Positions 1 to 9,314 of a stretch of 25,522 nucleotides of DNA are shown piece after piece. Positions within the stretch are counted from its first letter, which is position 1, and every line of letters begins with the position of its first letter. The translations under genes and the position numbers were made by a program. The DNA lies in assembly GCA_009801015.1 (NCBI GenBank), contig VHZZ01008149.1, positions 4,433 through 29,954 on the forward strand, written 5' to 3'. Under the pieces are notes generated by a model. The model was not told where the DNA came from and ran no database searches. It worked only from the letters and a program-made list of their open reading frames with translations. This stretch comes from Silene noctiflora. Its lineage: Eukaryota; Streptophyta; Magnoliopsida; Caryophyllales; Caryophyllaceae.

Positions 1-139
1 CAAAATCAAACCCCAGTTTTGTGACCGACAGATAAGACTTCAGATAGTTTAGTAGCCTCCCTGTGGAGATCGACCCTACTTCCGCTAACTTCTGTTAGTT
101 GACCTAGGATTTATTTTTGGTACTTGACGACCGGTATCA
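1..139 (+). mobile_element. 3' end of an Athila-type LTR
   Basis: The segment contains the signature CTCCCTGTGGAGATCGACCC (55-77 region) followed by TTGACGACCGGTATCA at its end. This matches the layout of the 3' end of the Athila-type LTR at 10753-12136, where a GGGATTGAACTCTACTT stretch precedes TTGACGAC and a terminal ATCA. No tRNA-Asp primer site follows, so it looks like the end of a solo or truncated LTR. It abuts the leader of an oppositely oriented Tekay element. The rest of the LTR lies outside the window. Confidence 0.5.
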
Positions 140-285
140 GTGACCAACCGAGAAAATAAGAACTAGTTTTGATATGAGGGTGCCTACTCATCCAAAATAG
201 ATCTCCTATTGTACTCATGTCGGGTTCATTTTATTAGTCACACTTATGTTCATTTCAAGTCATTGGTTTAGGTTCCAAAACCGTC
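140..285 (-). mobile_element. Tekay-like post-primer-site leader, minus strand
   Basis: Read on the minus strand, the sequence after the primer site is GACGGTTTTGGAACCTAAA and continues with CCAATGA and ATGAACATA. The plus-strand leaders at 8917-9120 and 10431-10752 begin almost identically (GACGATTTTGGAACCTAAA), so this is the untranslated leader of a related element pointing left. Its gag would lie beyond the left edge, or was lost where the leader meets the Athila LTR end at about 139. No coding sequence is seen here. Confidence 0.6.
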
Positions 286-297
286 CCTTTGATACCA
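286..297 (-). other. Primer-binding site, initiator tRNA-Met type (degenerate)
   Basis: The minus strand reads TGGTATCAAAGG three bases after the LTR end. The canonical plant site for the 3' end of initiator tRNA-Met is TGGTATCAGAGC, so the first eight bases match. The site fixes the orientation of the element and the inner boundary of the LTR at 301-2040. Confidence 0.65.
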
Positions 298-1750
298 CTT
301 TTTAACACCCCTTTATTACCCGGCAAAGGTAATCAAGAGATGTCACCGGTTTCCCGAGGCAGTGAATTTGAAATACATTTAAATAACATTTTATATAAAT
401 GAGGGGTTAAAGAATTACATAGTTAATAAATGAATAACGAATGTAAACTATACATTATACAACCCGGCTAAGGTCTAAGTCAACTACCAAAAGACTATGC
501 AACTTGACTCCAACATCCGAACTCGTCCCATCTCCCGCGTGATACCGAAACATAACATGTAAACAAGTTGCTCCCCATATGATCGGCAATATCATATAGA
601 TCAACACAGGCCACTCCGAAAATGGGTGGCAGTTTACACAGCCAACCACACTGTCAATTTCGATAATACATATAATCATAAAAGACGATATGCATGAATA
701 TGAAATACAAACATGAATGCAAAACCATAAACCTCCAACTACTACCACTCCGCAACCAACACATTGGTACCAGAGACACACCTACGGTACCCAGAACCCG
801 GTGACAACAACGCCCACCAACACAGTCGTATCGCAGTTCGTAAAACAGGTACTTGTGACATACCCGTGGTACCGAGTCCGGGAGCTAACCGAACCCCTGT
901 TAGGCGTCGTGACACTACACGAGCCCCTTTGCACTCAAGTCATTAACGTGCAGGTCTCTCTTGGAGTGGAAAGCTCCAAGAGGCGACCCAAGCGTAAGAT
1001 GGTCTCCCAACCATCTTACGTCTCCTCAAAGTTCGTCATATCTCCATCATATTCTCCAACTTATACAATGATCACAATGATTGTAATCTATCAAACAATA
1101 TGGTGATATACGACTCAACAAGAGACGCACCCCAATTATGCCATGAATATCTATTTCCATAATTAATCCGACCCTTTAAGGTCAACATTTTTCAATACTG
1201 TGCTAGAATGCACTTCCGACAACCATATGAGACTCACCACAATCCCGATTATCATGATAAAATGCAACACTACCTCTATCTTGAGATTAGATAACATCAT
1301 GCACACAACACACATTTATATCATCAAAACCGAGTAAGATATATTTAACCTACCTTTTAGCATACTCTATAGAAAATCCGAGACAAGCAAAAATCCGTCT
1401 CATAAAATCGTCTCATCCAACATAAACCATGTAATACCTATCACAACACGTCCTATACTGTTATACAACACAAAACACCGTATTACTACTCATTAATTAC
1501 TCATAATAATTACTAATTAATCACCCACTGTAAAACCCCCAAAATTTTGGGTTTGATAAATGAAAGAGGGAGAGTAGATCTCACTTACAAGATGAAAGGA
1601 AGAAGGAGAAAGGGTGGAATCTTGTAATCCAAGCTTAGTATCCATAAAGAGGTTTTTGTGAGGGTTTTAGAGAGAAAGGAGAGTATTTAGAGGTTTAGAG
1701 AGAATGACATAAATGAATTAGGGTTAGGTGGAAGGTAAGTCTCGACATAG

Positions 1751-1757
1751 GTTATAT
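1751..1757 (-). promoter_or_regulatory. Candidate LTR TATA box, minus strand
   Basis: The minus strand reads GATATAAC, 18 bp downstream of the last palindromic motif of the LTR array. A pyrimidine-rich CTCTCTAAACCTC stretch follows within 100 bp, as expected for the start of a plant LTR transcript. This is inference from position and composition. Confidence 0.35.
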
Positions 1758-1775
1758 CATCATCTGACATGTAGT

Positions 1776-1829
1776 ACTCGACCGAGTGCTCGGTCCACTC
1801 GACTGAGTGCTCGGTCCACTCGACCGAGT
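1776..1829. repeat. Palindromic-motif array, 21-bp period
   Basis: ACTCGACCGAGT occurs at 1776-1787 and 1818-1829, with ACTCGACTGAGT at 1797-1808. The starts are exactly 21 bp apart and the spacers GCTCGGTCC are identical, so this is a short tandem repeat of a 12-bp inverted repeat. It sits in the U3 part of the minus-strand LTR. Related degenerate copies continue to about 1880. Confidence 0.9.
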
Positions 1830-2040
1830 GTCATGGTCGAGTACTATTCCACACTGTCGAGTGCCACTCGTACTCGGTCTTGTTCTACTCACTGGGTCCC
1901 CTAAACTCGCTACTAGGTCTCGTGTAGGTTACACTTTGTTCACCGAACAACTATGCCTACTCACGAACTCGTCAAGTCTAAGGGTCCTCTGACGCATCCC
2001 AAGATTCCTTAATTGATCTCCAAAATATCCGGATATTACA

Positions 2041-4746
2041 CTCATTTCCCGTAGGGAGACCGGATTACATTAGTTCGTTTATTGGGTGCTTGAAAAATCA
2101 TGCTAATGAACTTTTCACCTTGGTTAAACAAAGCACAAAGCAGTGTTGACATAGATGCTAAACATAAAGACTCATTCCCCTTAGCATTCCATGCCTATAA
2201 TGACTCTCGTGTACCATGGATACAGACATCCACTATCCGATCCAGAAATCCGAATAACGGGTGAAGGTACGTATTGGGAAGCTCGTTAAGCAAACACCTT
2301 CGCTCGCCCGCTCAAAATGGCCTCTTCTAATCAATCGTGGACTCGTGGTCGTTTAGATGCAAAAGTTGATCAAATGATTTAAATGCATGAATGTAAATCA
2401 ATTAGTAACCTAACATGTGAATTTGATTTATGTCAGTTGATTTAAGCACGTAGAAAGAATTGATGCCGAAGTTGAATTTAAATTTGTTGAGTATGTGAGA
2501 AACGGAAATTAAACATCCACACAAGGCGGAACCTTTGAGCCTTAATATGAGCCCGAATATATTTGAAATATTTGTAAGAATGATTTAAATAATGGTAATA
2601 ATTAAAATATTTGTAAAAATTGAATAATAAGAAAGAGGTCGAGTTGTACATGAAACGACTACACTCGATTAAAGAACATAAATGATTGACGGATAAAAAG
2701 TACGTTGTTAATGACATCCCAGAAAAGGCGCGAGCTTACTTGCGAGTTGGATAGGACAATATCACATACAGTAAAAAAGGGGAAAATGGAAACAGGCCAA
2801 AAGAGGCATGAGATACCTTGTGAGTTACGACCTCTGTAAAAGGTGTAAGGTCCCTTGCTAGCCTTTTGGGCTATTCCATTGTGCTTCCAAAGAAAGAATA
2901 ACAAAACGAGGATCTAATGATTTTGAAATCGAAAGTTAGTAAGTAAATTGAATAATTCTTATGAATGCAAAACTACGTCTTCTAACTGATTAACAATGTT
3001 AACTAAGTTATTAGTGATATTATTGTTGGTTTTATGTCAATTAATGATAGTTTAGTTCACGAATAAAGTGGTAATATATTAATACTATATAATAATAAGA
3101 GTAATAGTTAAATTAATGAATATTAAGAGATGAAATGGAATCAAATTATTATTCATAAATTATGCTTTAATGATATGAGAATGATGCAAGGGTGATTAAA
3201 TCGAAATCAGAATAAGTAAGGAAAAAAAGTAGGATGAGAAAAAAAGGAAGTGCAAGAACGAACATGGATTTCCTCTATTAGAGAGAGGGACTGATTAAGG
3301 TGCGAGGGTCCAGGAAGACCTCAAATGAGATGCGAGACCTTTTGCGAGATAATCAGGCCTTTATTGCTGGATGAAGTTGATGTTCGTCTCGTTCCTTGTT
3401 CACTTGTAATCTTATTTTGATTCATTTACATTAATTATCTTACAAAAATAGAAGTAATGAAGAAGGAGGAGAATAATTACACCATCAGACTTACATTTTT
3501 GATGCTAACAATAAATCGACAAAGAATGTTCTTGTACTGTGAAAACTCATTTTTAAAATCAAACTTTGTAAAAAAAAGTGTTGCTTTTACTTATTATTTC
3601 AGGTGTAGGGGTCAAATGGTCGGACAAGTTGTTTAATGCACATTAACGGTACCAAATAAAATTTGTAAGGCTTGTGAGACTTGATCAGTAGGTTTAAATC
3701 ACGTGTCGAGATTTTTGACTTAGGATGTCGAGTATAGAATACAAAGGGAGAAGAGAAGGGGCAGACACTCGCGAACGCTAGAATGTGGTATAGAGATACT
3801 TATTTATTGGTATTGGAATAAGTGGGGTGCAAATGTACGCTTAGGGTTTGTATAGAGCCCTGAAAGAAGCATGAGGTTGTTTGTTAATGTTGATTGAGGC
3901 ACGAGGCATGCAACCACATTTGATTAAGGCGCGAGGCCGTTGGCCTGATAACAGGGTGTGTGTGCATGGTTATTTTGTTTCTGTGAGGATTAAGGATTGT
4001 TTGTACTTTTATTTATTTGTATTTGAGATATTTTGATGATGATGATGTCGATAATGTGATGGTGTTATGGAGGATATTTTGCGCTCTCGACTCGGTTTGA
4101 CTCAGGTTTCGGATTTCGGAGTTGGTTTTGGGCCCAAAGTCTATTTGACTCTAATTAGTGGCATTTTGACACTTACAACACGTAGAAAACAACCTAGGTA
4201 TGTAATTAATACATTTCCCGAGTTTCGTGAAGAACCGTCCTGTTAATTGTCGACTTTACGTAGCAGTATCAAAGATATGTTGTAGTCCGATTATCATTGG
4301 GCGTTTTCAGGATTCAACAAATATTGAGTATCTACAAAGCCCTCACTTTGACTAAGGCTTGTACATGGCGAACATCAAAGTATAACCCCCACGTAAATCG
4401 AATATTAAAGCCTATAAACCATAGCGATGTGAGGCGACACAAAGGGTTTTAGTCAAGGACATGACATCGAGAACGATTTAAAGTCAATTGGCTTTTGAGG
4501 GTCGTTTAAAGCTCGTTAGACTACGTGAGGAGGCTCGCTAGCTATAAGAAGGAATTGTACCCGAGATCTCCTTAGGTATCATTCGCTTGTGCTTGGTTGG
4601 TTGGTTGGGTGTTGTTGCTCATGCGTGTAGACTCGTCAATTGCGGAAAAACATTTATGTTGATTGTGGGAACCGACCAGGTCCATGAGCCGCTCATCAAT
4701 AAATTGTTGGATATGTTGGGATCAACGACGATTTATAACTTGACTA
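2041..4746. other. Gene-free region, possible old Tat/Ogre-type LTR
   Basis: No convincing coding sequence was seen on either strand. The longest frames (minus 2478-2717 and 2659-2904) resemble nothing. The sequence is AT-rich with scattered GC-richer blocks (2220-2340, 4080-4560). Because a possible tRNA-Arg-type primer site follows at about 4747, part or all of it may be a long decayed LTR of the Tat/Ogre lineage, whose LTRs can span several kilobases. No second LTR copy is available for comparison, so this is weak inference. Confidence 0.3.
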
Positions 4747-4763
4747 TGGGAACTCGCTGGGGA
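4747..4763 (+). other. Possible Tat/Ogre-type primer-binding site
   Basis: TGGGAACTCGCTGGGGA resembles the TGGCGACTCTGCTGGGGA type of primer site found after LTRs of Ogre/Tat elements. It differs by two substitutions and one missing base. It is followed by a T-rich leader-like stretch (4765-5040) with no coding frame. The assignment rests on this motif alone. Confidence 0.3.
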
Positions 4764-5080
4764 TCGAGTTGGTGAAAATTGATTTGCCGGATTTTGCTTT
4801 GTACTGGTTGTGTTTGAAATGTTTCTGGGAATGTTATGAATTTTTGAAATTTGTTTGGAATTGTTTTGTGTTTGAAGGAATGTTTTTATTCGAATTTTTT
4901 TTTACTTTTGGATTGGATTCGAAATTGTTTTGAATTGACTAAAACGTTGATTTTGTTTGGAATGGTTTTTGTATCGTTAGAATTTTATGAATTTGGTTCA
5001 AAATTGCTCTTATTTATGAATTGGAATGTTTGGAACTTTAGAAAGAAGAATAGGTAATAAGGAGGAAAGAAAGAAAAATG
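4764..5080. other. T-rich gene-free stretch left of the hAT insertion
   Basis: The sequence is rich in TTTG and GAATTTT runs, and its short open frames (such as 4851-5057) have low complexity. It could be the leader of the putative Ogre/Tat element. It is the left side of the hAT insertion site and should be continuous with 5617 onward in an empty allele. Confidence 0.3.
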
Positions 5081-5088
5081 GGTGTGCA
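5081..5088. repeat. 8-bp target-site duplication, left copy
   Basis: GGTGTGCA here is repeated exactly at 5609-5616, immediately outside the two ends of the hAT-like element. Eight base pairs is the duplication length made by hAT transposases. Confidence 0.8.
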
Positions 5089-5608
5089 TATCGGTGGCAA
5101 TCTATGACACGACCAGAAAACACGACACGAATCTGACACGAAATTAGCAGGTTAGGGTTAAGATGTTGTGACCCATTTACGTAATTGGGTTGACACGGAA
5201 ATGACACAAATCTTAATTGGATCGGGTTAGGGTTGAGCTCTTTTGACACGAACCCGACACGAATAACCCATTAATTTAAATATATTTGGATTTAATCAAT
5301 AATCCAACCAACCAACTTAAAATAAGCATTTTTATTCATCATTTTTGTGATAATAGGGCTATAAAGCTTGGCTTATTTTATTAGTTTAATGGGTTAAACG
5401 GGTTAAATGGGTTAAAAATTACCTGTTAAAAGATAAATGAGTTAAACAGGTCGAGTTGGGTTATAGAAAAATTAAACGGATTAGGTTAGGGTTGAGAGAA
5501 ATGACCCGTTTATATAAATTGGATTAGGTTAGGGTTGGGGTAGTGGTGATCCGTTTAAAGTTGATACGGACATGAACACGACACGACCTGATCTGTTTGC
5601 CAAGTCTA
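5089..5608. mobile_element. Non-autonomous hAT-like element, 520 bp
   Basis: The left end reads TATCGGTGGCAATCTATGAC. The right end, read on the minus strand, is TAGACTTGGCAAACAGATC. Both share TA and TGGCAA at the same offset from the end. The subterminal parts are packed with short motifs (GACACGA, CGACACG, ACCCGT, GGGTTAGGGTT) in both orientations, as in hAT MITE families. The interior (about 5270-5380) is AT-rich and codes for nothing, so movement would need a transposase in trans. Identical 8-bp duplications flank it. The terminal repeats are imperfect, so the copy is not young. Confidence 0.75.
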
Positions 5609-5616
5609 GGTGTGCA
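5609..5616. repeat. 8-bp target-site duplication, right copy
   Basis: GGTGTGCA is identical to 5081-5088 and marks the right boundary of the hAT-like element. Confidence 0.8.
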
Positions 5617-6518
5617 TATGAGCCGAAGCCCAAAACTTTGGATTTCGCTGAAAGGGCCCATTGAGGCGTGGGGTTGCTTGCCCGGGCTAAGTAAGGCACG
5701 AAACGTTTTAAGGAAATGAGGGACAGTCTGTTTTTGCCAAAACCAATTTTCGAACGTAAAGCCTCAAAACCTCTCAAATTCGATTGATCATTCAAAGGTT
5801 TCTTTTCAAATTCTTCCCTATAATTAGCATGGCATCACAAGGTATGGCAATCCTCTCGATCCTTTTCCTTTTTTCGCGAATTAAACCAATTTGGGGTTTG
5901 TCACCCTAATTTCAAAAAAATCGGTTTTTTGTTTAAGTGTTGCCCAACTTGGTTCACAAATTAGGTCAAGAACCTTGTAAGGAACATCATGATGCAATTA
6001 GTTCATTTTTTTACCTCCGTTTTTTAGTGCTAAGACGAAAAACGCGATTTTAGGGTAAAAATCATTTATTCTCGAAACACAATCAATAATATTGACCCAT
6101 AGGTTGGAATAGATTGCATTGTAGTTGTAGGGTGCCTGTTTACTTTGCAATGCACGTTTCATGTACTTGTTTGCAAAATTTGGAAATTTGCCTCGTAAAA
6201 CGGTCATAAATTGTCGAAACGTTGCCAAAATGAGCTCTAAGAGGGTCCCATAACTTGTTCGAATTAGAATTACCCAAGCATCGTTTAGGCCTTGTCGAGA
6301 CGTGATGTGGTTGCGTCATTCTGAATTAGTCGAGAACGGTTTTTTGGGCCTTATTTTGCTTGAATTTGAGTTCGTTTGGCAACAAACTAAATATCTGTTG
6401 GGTAACTTGCTGACTTGGATGTTGTGTCCATTATATTGTTACTTTGGTTGGACGGGTTTGCCTTCTATCTTCCCTTTGCAGGATTGATTTTGAAATTAGC
6501 TCTTGCTCCTTTTATAAG

Positions 6519-6519
<1 letters not shown>
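5617..6519. other. Gene-free stretch, possible leader or intron
   Basis: No recognisable protein is encoded. A short start, ATGGCATCACAAG at 5829-5841, is followed directly by a donor-like GTATGG. A good acceptor, TTCCCTTTGCAG, ends at 6481, so an intron is conceivable, but the sequence after it has no long open frame. The minus-strand frame at 5998-6228 was not recognised. The region may belong to the same decayed Ogre/Tat-like element as the primer-site candidate at 4747. Confidence 0.25.

Positions 6520-6568
<49 letters not shown>
6520..6568. repeat. (TA)n microsatellite, about 24 units
   Basis: This is an uninterrupted TA dinucleotide run. Length may vary between individuals and may be affected by assembly. 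It separates the left region from the Tekay LTR cluster. Confidence 0.97.
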
Positions 6569-6572
<4 letters not shown>

Positions 6573-6605
6573 GTGACGGTTTGGTCTTTTTTGGAGTCGG
6601 GGGCG

Positions 6606-7430
6606 GGGGACTTGACAATGCATGAGGAGATGGTAGTGAGGGCGGAGGAGTCTTTGGCTGCTTCAAGGACCGTTGGTTCCCTCTGTATGTGTAATACATA
6701 AGATTTATGGTCCTAGGCTACTTGGCCGAGTATGGGTTACTTGTAATACTATGCTTTTCTGGTCCTTGCGTACTCGGTCGAGTGGGTTGGACTTGACCGA
6801 GTAAGTGTCTTATATGTTTTATGCAGGCTATGCCTTGGGTGTACTCGGCCGAGTTTAGGGGACACTTGGTCGAGTAGAGCGTACTCGGCCGAGGGTCTGG
6901 TCTGAAACGGATTAATTGCGAGGTTTTGATTAAAATGATTGGAGAGGTATTTAAAACACTTCGTCATGTTTTTGATTTATTTTATATAAAATCCTAATCA
7001 CTTTCTAAACTCTCTTTAATCATCTTCATCAATTCCTAAGCAAGGATTAAGCTATTTTGGGTTCCGGATCTCTCGTTTCCGTACCAATCGTGTTAGTAAA
7101 TCTCTAGTTTTTTATCAGTTTATTGTTTCAGTTTGTACAAATTCTAATTTGGGCGAATTGGGGGAATTAGTAATGGGTGTATACTAGATCGAATAATGAA
7201 GGGTAGTTAGTAATTATTATGTGATAATTATTTGTAGGTGACGCTTTCATGGAGGATTGCTATTGTGATTACTTGTGTGTGCTTCAATTGCGAAAAGGTA
7301 GGGTTTCCCTACTCAGTATGATATTTTGTGATTACTGCTATGATTGTGATTATTGTGGAATATGATTGCAATAGTGTGACGGTGATATGGTGATTGGATT
7401 TTTAGCCATATCGAGAGATGGTCTCACACC
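6606..7430 (+). repeat. Tandem duplication, unit 1 (truncated Tekay LTR)
   Basis: This unit starts GGGGACTTGACAATGCATGA and ends GAGATGGTCTCACACC. It is repeated at 7432-8285 with high similarity. It holds about 84 bp of pre-LTR sequence followed by the first 740 bp of an LTR, which starts TGTAATACATAAG at 6690. The LTR stops abruptly where unit 2 begins, so this copy lacks the 3' part, primer site and leader. Motif sites lie at 6720, 6772, 6791, 6843, 6864 and 6883. A TATTTAAAA box lies at 6948-6956. Confidence 0.85.
6948..6956 (+). promoter_or_regulatory. TATA-like box of the truncated LTR
   Basis: TATTTAAAA lies 53 bp after the last palindromic motif (6883-6894). The same spacing is seen in the full LTR copies at 7804 and 23177, which supports a promoter role. 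Confidence 0.45.
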
Positions 7431-7554
7431 AGGGGACTTGACAACGCATGAGGAGATGGTAGTGAGGACGGAGGAGTCTCTGACTGCTTCAAGGACCGTT
7501 AGTTCCCTCTGCGGGCTATATGTGTAATATACATCAGATTTATGGTCCTAGGCT

Positions 7555-7750
7555 ACTTGGTCGAGTATGGGGTACTTGTAATACTACGCTTTTCTGGTCC
7601 TTGCGTACTCGGTCGAGTGGGTTGTACTCGACCGAGTAAGTGTCTTGTAAGCTTTAAGCAAGTTATTACTTGGGTGTACTTGTCCAAGTTTAGGGGACAC
7701 TCGTTCGAGTTGAGCGTACTCGATCGAGTGCCTCTAGTACTTGGCCGAGT
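7555..7750. repeat. Palindromic-motif array in LTR U3
   Basis: Seven copies of the 12-bp inverted repeat ACTCG-NN-CGAGT, some with one or two changes, start at 7555, 7607, 7626, 7678, 7699, 7718 and 7739. The steps are 52, 19, 52, 21, 19 and 21 bp. The best copies are ACTCGGTCGAGT, ACTCGACCGAGT and ACTCGATCGAGT. Confidence 0.88.
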
Positions 7751-7803
7751 GCCCGGTCTGAAACGGATTAATTGCGCATTTTTGATTAAAATGATTGGAG
7801 AGG

Positions 7804-7812
7804 TATTTAAAA
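7804..7812 (+). promoter_or_regulatory. TATA-like box of the full-length LTR
   Basis: TATTTAAAA lies 53 bp downstream of the last palindromic site and upstream of a CTTTCTAAACCATCTCTAATC stretch that would lie at the transcript start. Assignment is by position and by conservation with the neighbouring LTR copies. Confidence 0.45.
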
Positions 7813-8904
7813 CATTTCGTCATTTTTTGATTTATTTTATAAAAAAACCTAATCACTTTCTAAACCATCTCTAATCATCTTCATCAATTCCTAAGCAAGG
7901 ACTAACCTATTGTGGGTTCTGGATCTTTCGTTTCTGTACCAATCATGTTAGTAAGTCTCTAGTCTTTAATCAGTTTATTGTTTCAGTTTGTACAAACCCT
8001 AATTTGGGCGAATTGGGGGAATTAGTAATGGGTTTATACTAGATCGATTAATGAAGGGTGGTTAGTAATTATTATGTGATAATTATTTGTAGGTGACGGT
8101 TTCATGTAGGATTGGTATTGTGATTACTTGTGTGTGCTTGGATTGCGGAAATGTAGGGTTTCCCTACTCAGTATGATATTGTGTAATTACTACTATGATT
8201 GTGATTATTGTGGAATATGATTACGATAGTGTAATGGTGATATGGTGATTGGATTGTGAGCCATATCGAGAGATGGTCTCACACCCATTGTTCGCCTCTT
8301 GTGTCTCTCGACGCAAAGGGGGTGTGCACATTAATGGACTTGGGTTCGCTCATTGCGATGAGTGAGGCTTAGGTGGTACGGTTGTTGTCCCCACTGGAGG
8401 TGTGGGTTACCTATTGCGATGGGTAACCTGGCAGGATTACTCAACTTGGTGTTTAGTCTGTTACTTGTTCTTGGAGTTTGGAGATGGATGCTTGATTGTG
8501 TGTATGGTTACTATGGCATGAGATTTTGATATTGGAATATCTTCTGACATGTGTTTGGTTGTGTGTTGTTTTCTTATGTGCTATCATGTGATCTATTTGA
8601 TATTGCCGGCAAATGGCGAGCAGTGAGTTTGACAGGTGTTGATATTTGAGCTAGCATACGGGTTTGGATGAGACACCGATGATTCGTCATTTTTCATAGC
8701 TTCCGCTGAGTTTAGATTACTTTTAAATTAGTTTGTAACCGTTTTGTTTTTCGGAGACTTGTAATCTGATTAATCTTTTAATCTATTTAAATGTTTCATT
8801 ATGGTCTATTTGATATACTTTACCTCGGGCAACCGAGATGGTAATGCTTCCATTGCTAAGGTAGGCCTTGGTAAGGCTCTTTGGTAAATGAGGGTGTTAC
8901 AAAA

Positions 8905-8916
8905 TGGTATCAGAGC
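8905..8916 (+). other. Primer-binding site, initiator tRNA-Met, perfect
   Basis: TGGTATCAGAGC is the exact 12-base complement of the 3' end of plant initiator tRNA-Met. It starts three bases after the LTR end. It is the best-preserved primer site in the window. Confidence 0.92.
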
Positions 8917-9128
8917 GACGATTTTGGAACCTAAAACCAATGAACTAATGAACGTAGGGTGTCTAAATAAAATGAACCGGGCTAGGAGTTATTAGGAGCT
9001 ACCGCAAATATTTGGGGAGACGTCCTGAAATCACACTATGGCGCTTATAATCTCGACCGGCAACTACGGGGTGTGTCAAGAGGATCGTTACGTGTGTGTG
9101 TTTATATGTACATGAATAGAGTGTTACA
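8917..9128 (+). mobile_element. Tekay-like leader, truncated
   Basis: The untranslated leader begins GACGATTTTGGAACCTAAAA and parallels the leader at 10431-10752. It contains the conserved block GAGCTACCGCAAA. It ends in GAGTGTTACA at 9119-9128, which itself looks like an LTR 3' end, and the next LTR joins there. No gag start is reached. Confidence 0.7.
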
Positions 9129-9130
9129 GT

Positions 9131-9252
9131 ACACGACCGAGTAGCTGGTGTGGTAGTTCTATCAGGTTTCTGGTTGGTGTGAACTCGAGCGAGTGTGTTG
9201 GTACTCGATCGAATGCGTCTTACTCGATCGAGTGTCTTATGCTTGACCGAGT
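9131..9252. repeat. Palindromic-motif array, 19-20-bp period
   Basis: Sites are ACACGACCGAGT (9131), ACTCGAGCGAGT (9183), ACTCGATCGAAT (9203), ACTCGATCGAGT (9222) and GCTTGACCGAGT (9241). Steps are 52, 20, 19 and 19 bp. Several half-sites show C-to-T or G-to-A changes. Confidence 0.85.
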
Positions 9253-9305
9253 GTCCGGTTCGTTACGGGTTTTTCCGCGGTTCGATTAAGATATTTCAAG
9301 AAGCA

Positions 9306-9314
9306 TATAAACAG
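9306..9314 (+). promoter_or_regulatory. LTR TATA box
   Basis: TATAAACAG lies 53 bp after the last palindromic site. The aligned position in the 3' LTR reads TATAAATAG (23177-23185), a good plant TATA box. Confidence 0.55.

Larger units (their letters stand above)
301..2040 (-). mobile_element. Complete Tekay/Del-like LTR, minus strand
   Basis: On the minus strand this LTR starts TGTAATATCCGGATATTTTG at 2040 and ends GGGTGTTAAA at about 301, next to a tRNA-Met primer site. The length is about 1740 bp. It carries an ACTCG-NN-CGAGT array (1776-1829) followed by a TATA-like element (1751-1757), and then an R/U5-like stretch rich in CTCTCTAAACC. The inner part (about 700-980) resembles, in reverse, the GTGCACATTAATG and GGTTCGCTC region of the plus-strand Tekay LTRs. 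It is the 5' LTR of its element because the primer site and leader follow. Open frames inside it (such as 717-1106 and minus 455-781) resemble no protein. Confidence 0.65.
7432..8285 (+). repeat. Tandem duplication, unit 2
   Basis: This is the second copy of 6606-7430, about 29 bp longer. The difference includes an extra palindromic-motif unit near 7718-7750 and a seven-base insertion just before the LTR start. Unit 2 runs on without a break into the rest of a complete LTR. Because the duplication includes non-LTR sequence upstream of the LTR, it is a segmental tandem duplication and not a second insertion. Confidence 0.85.
7523..8901 (+). mobile_element. Full-length Tekay/Del-like LTR (subfamily 1)
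   Basis: The LTR starts TGTAATATACATCAG and ends GAGGGTGTTACA. A tRNA-Met primer site follows three bases later, so this is a 5' LTR of about 1379 bp. It carries seven ACTCG-NN-CGAGT type sites (7555, 7607, 7626, 7678, 7699, 7718, 7739) and a TATTTAAAA box at 7804. A U5-like part contains GTGCACATTAATGGACTTGG and a terminal ACCTCGGGCAACCGAGATGG block. Its first 50 bp resemble the LTR at 22934-24294, but the U3 core differs, so it is a separate subfamily. Its own internal region is cut off at about 9128. Confidence 0.8.

Noticed and set aside
717..1106. 129-codon plus-strand open frame
   Set aside because: It lies inside the minus-strand LTR, and its composition follows the LTR sequence without any family motif.
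5150..5540. Telomere-like GGTTAGGG / TTAGGGTT words
   Set aside because: They are isolated words inside the hAT element's subterminal repeats, not tandem TTTAGGG arrays, so they are not an interstitial telomere.
7542..7874. 110-codon open frame in LTR
   Set aside because: It runs through the palindromic array, and the collinear LTRs do not keep the frame. It is LTR sequence.
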